DNA from: Betaproteobacteria bacterium
GTDB taxonomy: Bacteria; Pseudomonadota; Gammaproteobacteria; Burkholderiales; Burkholderiaceae_C
Assembly (NCBI GenBank): GCA_025354965.1
Contig: JANXLW010000158.1
Location: forward strand, 1-64,000
Direction of reading: 5' to 3'
Length of the DNA: 64,000 nucleotides
The notes beneath the pieces are model-generated. The model searched no databases, was not told the origin of the DNA, and worked only from the letters and a program-made list of their open reading frames with translations. Below are positions 44,688-52,594 of the stretch, piece after piece. Every line of letters starts with the position of its first letter. The first letter of the stretch is position 1. Position numbers and translations under genes: made by a program.

Positions 44688-45455
44688 TTAAAGCAATAGC
44701 AGCGCCGCCAGGGCACTCAATGCAGCAGTTTCAGCGCGTAGCACGCGCGGCCCAAGCGTAACCGGCAAAAAGCCGCAAACTAGAGCTGACTCTTCCTCTG
44801 CGTTGCTCAAGCCACCCTCTGGGCCAGATAGAAATGTCGCGGCGGCATCTGCGGTGGACAATCTGGTGATGGCTGCACTGAGGCTGGTGGTCTCGGGTCG
44901 CAGGGAAAGCAGCAAAGACGGTCTTGTTGGTGCGTCTGCGGTGAGTTGGATCGCGGACCACGCCTTGGCCCAGGTGGCAAACCCCATAACCTCATGAATT
45001 TGTGGTACCTGGTTTCCGCCACATTGCTCGCATGCCGCTACCGCCACACTTTGCCAATGTGCTACTTTTTTACCCGCCCGCTCCCCTGAGAGGCGTAGCA
45101 CGCTGCGCTCGGTTATCAAGGGACGGATGCTAGCCACGCCAAGTTCAGTCGCCTTTTCCACCAACCAGTCCATGCGCTCATTGGCCGGCATGCCCACAAC
45201 AAGGTGAACTCGCCTTGTTGGTTCACGCTCGACAGGCGAATGACGACCCACCTGTACTTGTACGTCACTTCGACCCATGCGCGTGATGGTTGCCTCAAAT
45301 TCGCCCGTCACGCCGTCGTCGCCAGGCCCGCCATTGAACAGCGTGATGCTGTCACCGGGTTGCAATCGCAGCACTTGCACGTGCCGAGCCGGGCCGGCCG
45401 GCAAGTCCAGAAACTCGCCAGTGGTGAGCCAAGTGGGGCAATAAAAACGAGGCAT
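44688..45455 (-). CDS. rsmE: 16S rRNA (uracil1498-N3)-methyltransferase
   Basis: A 255-residue SPOUT methyltransferase. It shows MPRFYCPTWL at the start, HVLRLQPGD-like core, WLVEKATELGVASIRPLITERSV (in two parts), the LSGPEGGLSNAEE cofactor knot and LGPRVLRAETA at the end. It modifies U1498 of 16S rRNA. A Met four codons upstream is less typical as start. It follows amgK by 81 bases on the same strand. Confidence 0.94.
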   Translation of the reverse strand: MPRFYCPTWLTTGEFLDLPAGPARHVQVLRLQPGDSITLFNGGPGDDGVTGEFEATITRMGRSDVQVQVGRHSPVEREPTRRVHLVVGMPANERMDWLVEKATELGVASIRPLITERSVLRLSGERAGKKVAHWQSVAVAACEQCGGNQVPQIHEVMGFATWAKAWSAIQLTADAPTRPSLLLSLRPETTSLSAAITRLSTADAAATFLSGPEGGLSNAEEESALVCGFLPVTLGPRVLRAETAALSALAALLLL

Positions 45456-45536
45456 GAGGTAGTGCAAAAGTATGTCGATTTGCTATGCAATAGGTGGCGA
45501 CTCGATAGCGCTGGCATTCATCGCAAAAAATAGCAA

Positions 45537-46625
45537 CTAATTTCTGCCGAAGGTATAGCTGCTCGCAGTTTCAATTCCCTCGACGCGCTCAATCAAGCGA
45601 AGTAGCGGTTTAAGTTCGCGGTAGCGCTCGCAGGTAGCACGTAGATAGTTGATAAAGCGTGGTGTATCCGCCAGGTACTGCGGCTTGCCATCGCGCAGCG
45701 TGAGTCGGGCAAAAATGCCGGCCACTTTCAAGTGACGCTGCAGCCCCATCCAGTCGACTGCGCGGTAAAAATCACCAAAGTCGTGACCTACCGGCAGGCC
45801 GGCTTTTCGAGCCTTTTCCCAATAACGGATGGTGATATCAAGACAAAAATCCTCTTCCCAGCTCAGGAACGCATCGCGCATCAGACTGGCAATATCGTAA
45901 GTGATGGGGCCATACACCGCGTCCTGAAAATCCAGCACACCGAGGCACGCATGCTTGGCATCACCGGAGATCATTAGGTTTCTGGGCATAAAGTCGCGGT
46001 GCACATACACGCTGGGCCAGGCCAGATTGCGAGCAATGATGGTTTCAAAGGACTGGTCAAGTATGCGTCGCACGTCGCCATCGACTGCCACCCCCCGGTG
46101 GGCTGTCAGATACCAGGTGGGGAATAGTTCCAACTCGCGTCGCAACAGCGCTTCATCATAGGGCGGCAGCACACCAGGAACTGATGCTGTCTGCCACGCA
46201 ATCAGCGCGTCAATGGCTTGCAGATACAGACTCTGGTTGGAGTGTGGCTGGCTCTGGTCAAGCACCTGCATCATGGTTTGCGCACCCAAATCGGTGAGTA
46301 ACATGAAGCCATTGTTTTTATCCCAAGCCAGCACCTGTGGCACGTTTACCCCGGCCTCCCGCATTAGCTGGGCCACTTTGACGAAGGGGTGACAGTCTTC
46401 CCTGTCGGTTGGCGCGTCCATGATAATGTAACTGCGGTGCGACGAATCAACGCGGAAATAGCGTCGAAAACTCGCGTCTGCCGAGGCATTACGCACCGAG
46501 TTGATAATCAGACCGTGGGCGCTTGCCTCCGCCGCCAGCCAGGCGTTGAATTCGACGGCGCGTCGTGCGTCGGACCAGACGGGAGCAATGACCGCAACGG
46601 ATTCAGGATTCTTGGCTTGGCTCAT
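45537..46625 (-). CDS. amgK: Aminoglycoside phosphotransferase-like sugar kinase AmgK
   Basis: A 362-residue kinase-fold protein. It has ASFRRYFRV, the IIMDAP segment, the catalytic loop VYVHRDFMPRNLM and metal motif LGVLDFQDAVYGP. This pattern and the divergence from lptD match AmgK, the N-acetylmuramate/N-acetylglucosamine 1-kinase of peptidoglycan recycling. The uridylyltransferase partner murU, usually next, is absent here. Confidence 0.85.
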   Translation of the reverse strand: MSQAKNPESVAVIAPVWSDARRAVEFNAWLAAEASAHGLIINSVRNASADASFRRYFRVDSSHRSYIIMDAPTDREDCHPFVKVAQLMREAGVNVPQVLAWDKNNGFMLLTDLGAQTMMQVLDQSQPHSNQSLYLQAIDALIAWQTASVPGVLPPYDEALLRRELELFPTWYLTAHRGVAVDGDVRRILDQSFETIIARNLAWPSVYVHRDFMPRNLMISGDAKHACLGVLDFQDAVYGPITYDIASLMRDAFLSWEEDFCLDITIRYWEKARKAGLPVGHDFGDFYRAVDWMGLQRHLKVAGIFARLTLRDGKPQYLADTPRFINYLRATCERYRELKPLLRLIERVEGIETASSYTFGRN

Positions 46626-46703
46626 GGATAATCCATTCTACAAACTTGACCGCTCTGGTGTTCGTTTTCAACCTGCCCAAATGATCGATACCACCTCTGC
46701 CCG

Positions 46704-49121
46704 ATGCGCCTTTTCCTGCATGATCTGAGATACAGGGCGACTCAGCTCCGTTTTTTCCGCAGGTCGGCCACCTGGCTGGGGTGGGCGTTGCTACAGGGAA
46801 CGTCACTGAATGCCCAGATGGTTCCGATAGATGTGGCGCAGGTCACGCAGGCGCAGTTCGAACGGCCCCTAAAGAGCAGCTCGCTACTGCAAGAGCAGAT
46901 AGCACCCACTTCGGGTGGCACCTTGCCGACGTTCGTCTATGGTGTGCGCATCTTTGGGCGGCCCGACCTGGAAACCGTGGTGCAAGGGGATGCGGTGCTG
47001 CGCCGTCGCGACATGGTGATCAAGGCGTACCGACTGGATTATGACCAGCCCAGTGATTTGGCGAAAGCAAGTGGTAACGTTTTGGTCAACCGCGCAGGAA
47101 ATGTGTATGCCGGACCGCTGCTTGAGCTAAAACTTGACACCTTTGAAGGCTTCTTCATTCAACCGCGTTACTTTTTTTTAAATAACGGGGCGCACGGCGA
47201 AGCTGATCGAGTTGATTTTATTGATGAGCAAAGGACGATCATCAGCAATGCCAGTTTCACTACTTGCCGCCGCTTGCCAGGACCGAGTTGGATGCCGGAC
47301 TGGATTTTGCGTGCAACCACTATCCGCATGGACACCGAGGAAGATGTGGGCACGGCTGAAGGGGCATTGCTAAGTTTCAAGGGAGTTCCTCTGTTACCCA
47401 TTCCTTACCTGAGCTTTCCCCTGAGCGACCGGCGCAAATCAGGATTCTTGCCCCCCACTTTGGGATTGGACAATGTCAACGGAGCGGAAGTCGCGGTTCC
47501 GTACTATTGGGATATTGCGCCTAACCGGGACGCGACCTTTACGCCCACGCTGATGAGTAAGCGGGGTCTCAATGTGGGCAGCGAGATGCGCTATCTCGAA
47601 GCGGATTACTCGGGTCAGTTGCGTCTGGACATCATGCTCGCGGATCAATTGCGAGACAGTAATCGCTGGGGCTTGGCATACACGCACCAGGCAACGATCA
47701 AAAACTCGCTAACCAATCACGTGACCGACGGCGATGCAGTGTTGAACCTCAACTTGAACCGCGTCAGTGATGACAATTATTGGCGCGACTTCACTCGCAC
47801 ATCAAGCTCGTTAACCCAGCGTCTGTTGTCCAATGATGCCTCGCTATCCTGGAGCCGCGGCAATTTCACTAACAGTGTGCGCACTCTGAAATGGCAAACC
47901 CTGCAAGATGTGACTGCACCCATTACGCCACCTTACGACCGAATGCCTCAGTTGGTTACTCGCTACGACGGATATAACGGCGATGGGTTCAACTATTCCG
48001 TCACTGCGGACTACACCCGATTTCAAGCTGATGGCGCTCTTACTGGACAACCCAATGCCCAGCGTGCTTTCTCTATGATGCAGATCAGCCATCCTTGGAC
48101 CGCGGCGGCCGGATTTATTTCGCCGAAGCTGCAGCTTCATGCCACCGTCTACCAGTTTGACACGTCTACTGGCAACGGCTCCGATACGGCAAATCGCATG
48201 CTGCCGACTTTTAGCCTGGACAGTGGTTTGGTATTTGAACGCGACACCAGTTATTTTGGCAAGGTTTTTCGCCAGACACTGGAACCCAGGGCTTTTTACG
48301 TCAACACGCCGTACCGCGACCAGAGCCAGTTGCCCAATTACGACTCGGGCGCCACTGATTTCAACTTCGCCAGTGTCTACACAGAAAATGCGTTTGTCGG
48401 CAATGATCGAATTTCTGATAGCAACTTACTCACTTTGGGTGCGACAACACGTCTGTTGGATCCGACATCGGGTGCGGAGGCTGCGCGATTTGGCATCGCG
48501 CAACGATTGCGTTTCAAAGATCAGAATGTAACTCTGCCGGGCGGCACAACGGTGGCTGATCGACTCAGCGACCTGTTATTGGGTGCGTCACTCAACTGGG
48601 ATCCTAGTTGGGCTTTTGACTCTACCGTTCAGTTCAACCCGAAAACAGAGCAGTCAGTACGCTCTACCATTGGCGCGCGTTACAACCCAAGCAATTACCG
48701 GACCGTGACGGCCGCTTATCGATACCAGCGAGATTCCAGTGAGCAGCTAGACGTCGGCTGGCAATGGCCTCTCAACGACCTGTGGGGCGATAGAGGACAG
48801 GATCTGGGGTCTGGGGGGGGGCAGGGGATGGGTCGCTGGTACAGCGTGGGGCGCCTCAATTACAGTTTGAATGAAAGGAAATTGGTCGATGCCATCATTG
48901 GATTTGAGTACGATGCGGGTTGCTGGCTTGGTCGAGCGGTGCTTGAGCAGCTTCAGACCAGTACGTCTTCGGCGACCCAGCGAATCATGTTTCAACTAGA
49001 GTTTGTCGGATTCACACGTTTGGGCGTCAGCCCTTTGAAAACCTTGAAAGACAACATTGCAGGTTACCAGTATCTGCGTGAGCCAATGAGCTCTCCCAGT
49101 CGTTTCAGTAATTACGAATAA
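46704..49121 (+). CDS. lptD: LPS-assembly protein LptD
   Basis: An 805-residue outer-membrane barrel that inserts LPS with LptE. The signal region (ATWLGWALLQGTSLNAQ) is short. The N-terminal jellyroll carries DAVLRRRDMVIKAYRLDYDQ, then a Cys in FTTCRRLPGPSW. The barrel follows from about residue 230, with a second Cys in YDAGCWLGRAV. E. coli LptD has four Cys; this branch uses two. A G9 run occurs at 48813-48821 in the coding sequence. It is followed by surA after six bases. Confidence 0.95.
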   Translation: MRLFLHDLRYRATQLRFFRRSATWLGWALLQGTSLNAQMVPIDVAQVTQAQFERPLKSSSLLQEQIAPTSGGTLPTFVYGVRIFGRPDLETVVQGDAVLRRRDMVIKAYRLDYDQPSDLAKASGNVLVNRAGNVYAGPLLELKLDTFEGFFIQPRYFFLNNGAHGEADRVDFIDEQRTIISNASFTTCRRLPGPSWMPDWILRATTIRMDTEEDVGTAEGALLSFKGVPLLPIPYLSFPLSDRRKSGFLPPTLGLDNVNGAEVAVPYYWDIAPNRDATFTPTLMSKRGLNVGSEMRYLEADYSGQLRLDIMLADQLRDSNRWGLAYTHQATIKNSLTNHVTDGDAVLNLNLNRVSDDNYWRDFTRTSSSLTQRLLSNDASLSWSRGNFTNSVRTLKWQTLQDVTAPITPPYDRMPQLVTRYDGYNGDGFNYSVTADYTRFQADGALTGQPNAQRAFSMMQISHPWTAAAGFISPKLQLHATVYQFDTSTGNGSDTANRMLPTFSLDSGLVFERDTSYFGKVFRQTLEPRAFYVNTPYRDQSQLPNYDSGATDFNFASVYTENAFVGNDRISDSNLLTLGATTRLLDPTSGAEAARFGIAQRLRFKDQNVTLPGGTTVADRLSDLLLGASLNWDPSWAFDSTVQFNPKTEQSVRSTIGARYNPSNYRTVTAAYRYQRDSSEQLDVGWQWPLNDLWGDRGQDLGSGGGQGMGRWYSVGRLNYSLNERKLVDAIIGFEYDAGCWLGRAVLEQLQTSTSSATQRIMFQLEFVGFTRLGVSPLKTLKDNIAGYQYLREPMSSPSRFSNYE

Positions 49122-49127
49122 TCAATC

Positions 49128-50495
49128 ATGACCCATCGCCTTTTTCTTCTGAGCATCGCCAGTGTTGCTTTGCTTGCGTCCTTCACATCGCATGCACAGG
49201 GTTTGCGGCCGTCTGCCAGCACTGGAATTGGCGCGCCCGTTCTCCGCGTCCAGTCCGGCCCGCAGCTTCAGGCCGATTTCATCGTGGCTGTAGTCAATTC
49301 CGAGCCCATCACCAATAGCGAGGTGCAGTCGGAACTGCAACGAGTGCTGCAACAATTGACTCAACAGCGCAGGGCTGTGCCGGACCGCAAAGAGCTGGAG
49401 CGCCAGGTTCTCGAGAGCCTTATCAATCAGAAGGTACAGCTTCAACTGGCGCGTGAGTCTGGTATTCGTGTCGATGAGGCAGCGGTTGACCAGGCGCTAC
49501 AAAACATCGCCCGCCAAAATCAGATGGACGTGGGCGAATTGCAGCGCCGGATTGCCGCCGAGGGTGGTGTCCTCAGCCAGTTTCGGGCTCAACTGCGGGA
49601 CCAACTCATGCTGACCCGTTTGCGTGAGCGCGACGTCGAGCCACGCGTGCGAGTATCCGATCTTGAAGTCGACCAATACCTGCGCGAACAGCAGAACAAT
49701 AAAGATCCCGCAGCCATTGAAATCAATCTGGCCCAGATACTGGTGAACGTGCCGGATGCGGCCACCTCAGAGCAGATTTCGGCCCTGCAAGCCAAGGCCC
49801 AGCGCGCGCTGGATCGTGCCCGTGCCGGCGAAGACTTCGGCCTCCTGGTGGCGGAATTCTCGGATGCCTCAGATCGCTCCAACGGAGGCCGGCTTGGTTT
49901 GCGTACAGCAGACCGCTATCCGCCATTGTTCATCGAGGCGACCCAATCCTTGGGCGTTGGGGAGCTCGCTGCGATAGTGCGCTCAGGCGCTGGCTTTCAC
50001 GTACTTAAAGTAGTTGAAAAGAAAAGTGCTGGCATGCCTGCCATGACCACAACGCAGAGTCGGGCACGACATATTCTGTTGCGTGTCAGCCCGCAATTGA
50101 GCGAGGCCGCCGCGCGCGACAAGTTGAACGAATTCAAGAAGCGCATCGTGGCCGGGCAGGCCGATTTTGCGGCGCTGGCGCGGGAAAATTCCCAGGATGG
50201 CAGTGCCGCTCAGGGCGGCGACTTGGGGTGGGCCAATCCGGGCATGTTCGTGCCGGAGTTTGAGGAGGTTATGAACCGTCTTGTGCCGAGTCAAATCAGC
50301 GACCCGCTGGTGTCGCGCTTTGGCGTCCACCTAATTCAACTCGTTGAACGTCGCAGCGCCACGTTGAATCCGCGCGAGCAACGCGAGTCGGTGCGAGCCA
50401 TGTTGCGGGAAAAAAAGCTTGACGAAGTCTACGTCAATTGGGCGCAGGAGCAGCGTGGCCGCGCTTACGTCGAACTGCGCGAGTCACCGCTATAA
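49128..50495 (+). CDS. surA: Periplasmic chaperone and peptidyl-prolyl isomerase SurA
   Basis: A 455-residue protein with signal peptide LFLLSIASVALLASFTSHAQ. A SurA N-domain (DFIVAVVNSEPITNSEVQSE) is followed by two parvulin domains (EINLAQILVNVPD and SRARHILLRVSPQL, each with the G-x-F-x-x-L-A/V pattern). It escorts barrel proteins, LptD among them, so the lptD-surA pairing is functional. pdxA, often next, is missing; rsmA follows. Confidence 0.95.
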   Translation: MTHRLFLLSIASVALLASFTSHAQGLRPSASTGIGAPVLRVQSGPQLQADFIVAVVNSEPITNSEVQSELQRVLQQLTQQRRAVPDRKELERQVLESLINQKVQLQLARESGIRVDEAAVDQALQNIARQNQMDVGELQRRIAAEGGVLSQFRAQLRDQLMLTRLRERDVEPRVRVSDLEVDQYLREQQNNKDPAAIEINLAQILVNVPDAATSEQISALQAKAQRALDRARAGEDFGLLVAEFSDASDRSNGGRLGLRTADRYPPLFIEATQSLGVGELAAIVRSGAGFHVLKVVEKKSAGMPAMTTTQSRARHILLRVSPQLSEAAARDKLNEFKKRIVAGQADFAALARENSQDGSAAQGGDLGWANPGMFVPEFEEVMNRLVPSQISDPLVSRFGVHLIQLVERRSATLNPREQRESVRAMLREKKLDEVYVNWAQEQRGRAYVELRESPL

Positions 50496-50512
50496 GGCCC
50501 AGCACCTACCAC

Positions 50513-51295
50513 ATGAAACACGTTCCTCGCAAACGGTTTGGACAGCATTTTCTGGCCGATAGCGGCATTGTTGAAACAATTGTCAATGAGATTGCACCCA
50601 AGCCGGGGCAGACTATGGTGGAAATCGGACCTGGTCTGGCGGCCCTGACACAGCCGTTGGTGGAGCGCCTGGGTCACCTCACAGTTATTGAGTTGGACCG
50701 CGACCTGGCGCAGCGCCTGCGCTCGCATCCGCAGCTTACCGTGATTGAATCTGATGTGCTGAAAGTGGACTTAGCCGAGCTTGCATGCTCCGCGGCGACC
50801 GCCAGCAACACAAAATTCAGAGTAGTTGGCAACTTACCCTACAACATCTCCACACCCATATTGTTTCATTTGCTGAAGTTTGTCGAAGTTATCGAAGACC
50901 AGCATTTCATGCTGCAAAAGGAAGTTGTCGACCGGATGGTGGCGAGCCCAGAGACCTCGGATTATGGTCGTTTGAGCGTTATGTTGCAGTGGCGTTATTC
51001 CATGGAAAATATACTTTTGGTGCCGCCTGAGAGTTTCCAGCCGCCGCCGCGGGTTCACAGCGCAGTGGTGCGCATGGTGCCGCGCGAGGACCCGGCGGTC
51101 ATTGATGTCACACTCTTGAGTGAACTTGTGCAAGTTGCCTTTAGTCAACGCCGCAAACTGATGCGCCATACGTTGGGCAAATGGCTTTTTGAGCGGGAAT
51201 ATCCAGGTGAGTTTGACGTCCAGCGTCGCGCTGAAGAAGTCCCGGTGACCGAATACCTGGCATTAGCAGAGCAAATTAGCAATGCCGGACATTAG
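50513..51295 (+). CDS. rsmA: 16S rRNA (adenine1518/1519-N6)-dimethyltransferase
   Basis: A 260-residue KsgA-type enzyme starting MKHVPRKRFGQHFL. It has ARKRFGQ-type N-terminus, IGPGLAALTQPL (motif I), VVGNLPYNISTPILF (catalytic NLPY) and FQPPPRVHSAVVRM. It dimethylates two adenines late in small-subunit assembly. The frame is open further upstream, inside surA, but the family N-terminus fixes the start. Confidence 0.96.
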   Translation: MKHVPRKRFGQHFLADSGIVETIVNEIAPKPGQTMVEIGPGLAALTQPLVERLGHLTVIELDRDLAQRLRSHPQLTVIESDVLKVDLAELACSAATASNTKFRVVGNLPYNISTPILFHLLKFVEVIEDQHFMLQKEVVDRMVASPETSDYGRLSVMLQWRYSMENILLVPPESFQPPPRVHSAVVRMVPREDPAVIDVTLLSELVQVAFSQRRKLMRHTLGKWLFEREYPGEFDVQRRAEEVPVTEYLALAEQISNAGH

Positions 51296-51310
51296 AGGAC
51301 TCAATGCCAA

Positions 51311-51343
51311 GAAAAAAGCCCACCGCTTCACGTGGGCCTTTTC
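51311..51343. terminator. Bidirectional terminator after rsmA
   Basis: GCCCAC (51318-51323) and GTGGGC (51332-51337) form a stem flanked by A6 and TTTT. It ends rsmA on the plus strand and, with a T6 run, the leftward RNase/barstar message on the minus strand. Confidence 0.85.
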
Positions 51344-51362
51344 CGATCAGTTGCCAGATAGT

Positions 51363-51611
51363 TCAGGCAGCAGTTAACCAATACCCTGCGTTGAATGGAC
51401 TGCTCATGCGCAGCGCCAGTGGTGATATATCCAACAACTTATCGGTTGGCATTTTTTCTCCGGATTCGGTAGTAAGTTCAATGCCGGATACTGCGCGGTT
51501 GCCAGTGTCCGTCCCATTTGCCTCGTTCGCCCGTTCTGCTTGGCTGTTTTGCGCAGAACGGGCTACAGAAAAGAATAAAAACATCGGAACGGTATTTTGC
51601 GATCGCTCCAA
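51363..51611 (-). CDS. Small unrecognised ORF at the end of the RNase/barstar operon
   Basis: An 82-codon frame that overlaps the last 49 bases of the barstar gene and stops 20 bases before the terminator. The C-terminal half reads NRAVSGIELTTESGEKMPTDKLLDISPLALRMSSPF, in which the balance of residues looks protein-like. A Met at codon 10 (51584) is another start. I do not recognise the family. It might be a third operon product or only a 3' untranslated stretch. Confidence 0.4.
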   Translation of the reverse strand: MERSQNTVPMFLFFSVARSAQNSQAERANEANGTDTGNRAVSGIELTTESGEKMPTDKLLDISPLALRMSSPFNAGYWLTAA

Positions 51612-52051
51612 TAATCGGCGGCATCGCGAAAGATGTCGAGTAGCTGCTCACGTGCTTCTTTGTCGAACTTGGCGTTGGCAGGAATGTGTTCCAACACCAC
51701 GATGAAGCCAGGCTGAGGGCCAGACTTGTGCAGCGGGTCTGTCATGCTGTCATAGAGTGCATCAAAATTCTTGCCAACATGCACCGACAACATGAACTGC
51801 TGACCGATCAGGTCCAAAACGTCTTGCTTGGTCTGGGCGTTAGCCAGATTGGCGTACAGAAAATGTTGACCCAGAGACCGGGCGGCATCCTGCAGCTCCT
51901 GAACCCTGAAGGCGCGGATTGACTGGACAATGTTTGGCCGTACGCCGCGAAGCGGCACGTCCGACGTAGCACGCTGTGGCGCTGATAGTTCTTGATTAAG
52001 TGACATATTCATTCCCGCTTCACTTTTCAAAGTGACAAAATTAACACTCAT
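51563..52051 (-). CDS. Barstar-family ribonuclease inhibitor
   Basis: A 162-residue protein. The first 45 residues are a polar extension; the barstar fold follows (SIRAFRVQELQDAARSLGQHFLYANLA, QDVLDLIGQQFMLSVHVGKNFDALYDSM, in parts). The LPxHFGxNWDAL-type loop of barstar is present as VHVGKNFDALYDS. It should block the RNase encoded just upstream, inside the cell. The two genes overlap by four bases (ATGA at 52048). Confidence 0.88.
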   Translation of the reverse strand: MSVNFVTLKSEAGMNMSLNQELSAPQRATSDVPLRGVRPNIVQSIRAFRVQELQDAARSLGQHFLYANLANAQTKQDVLDLIGQQFMLSVHVGKNFDALYDSMTDPLHKSGPQPGFIVVLEHIPANAKFDKEAREQLLDIFRDAADYWSDRKIPFRCFYSFL

Positions 52052-52440
52052 GGCACGATCTTGCGGAAGCTCGCGTAGTGATCATCAGAGTAAAAACAAA
52101 TGTCCGGCGCCTTGGCTTGCCCTCCGCACACAATACGCCGGGCTCCCCGGTCGCGCGAACCCGGCGTCATGACGGTGTATTCGCGGTAGTAGCCCCGGTT
52201 TTGCGACGGCAGTAAGCGCTCACGGTTCGCAAAAACAAGGCCATCCTTTTCATGAGGAAACGGACCACCCCGAAGGATCAGTTCATAGGCCTGGGCGCCA
52301 TGCCTTGGTAAATCGGCCGCCGAAATCACGGCTAAAGTGCCGTCCGGTGCCGACCCCCGGGTCTGCACACCCGCGCTGGCAACAACCGCGCCCAGCAAAA
52401 ATACGGCGACTACAAACTTGAGTCTTTTCAGGCACCACAT
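52048..52440 (-). CDS. Secreted guanyl-specific (barnase/RNase Sa-type) ribonuclease
   Basis: A 130-residue protein with an N-terminal export signal (RLKFVVAVFLLGAVVASAG). The RNase domain carries GPFPHEKDGLVFANRERLLP and the catalytic set: Glu in YREYTVMTPGS, Arg in RGARRIVCGG, and His in DDHYASFRKI. A disulfide between the two Cys (CGG and CFYSDD) is likely. It should be periplasmic or secreted. Its inhibitor is co-encoded. No upstream secretion system is visible. Confidence 0.9.
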   Translation of the reverse strand: MWCLKRLKFVVAVFLLGAVVASAGVQTRGSAPDGTLAVISAADLPRHGAQAYELILRGGPFPHEKDGLVFANRERLLPSQNRGYYREYTVMTPGSRDRGARRIVCGGQAKAPDICFYSDDHYASFRKIVP

Positions 52441-52594
52441 GAAAGAATTCCCACAACACCGCAGGATAACCCGACAAATTCAAGGCTCCGAGTGTCGCGC
52501 ATTTATATGAAAAATGCAAGTGATTGCCTAAAAAATAGGCAGTAACTAACGAACCAATTGATTTGTGGGTGTGCGCTGACTTTGGATAAACTGA

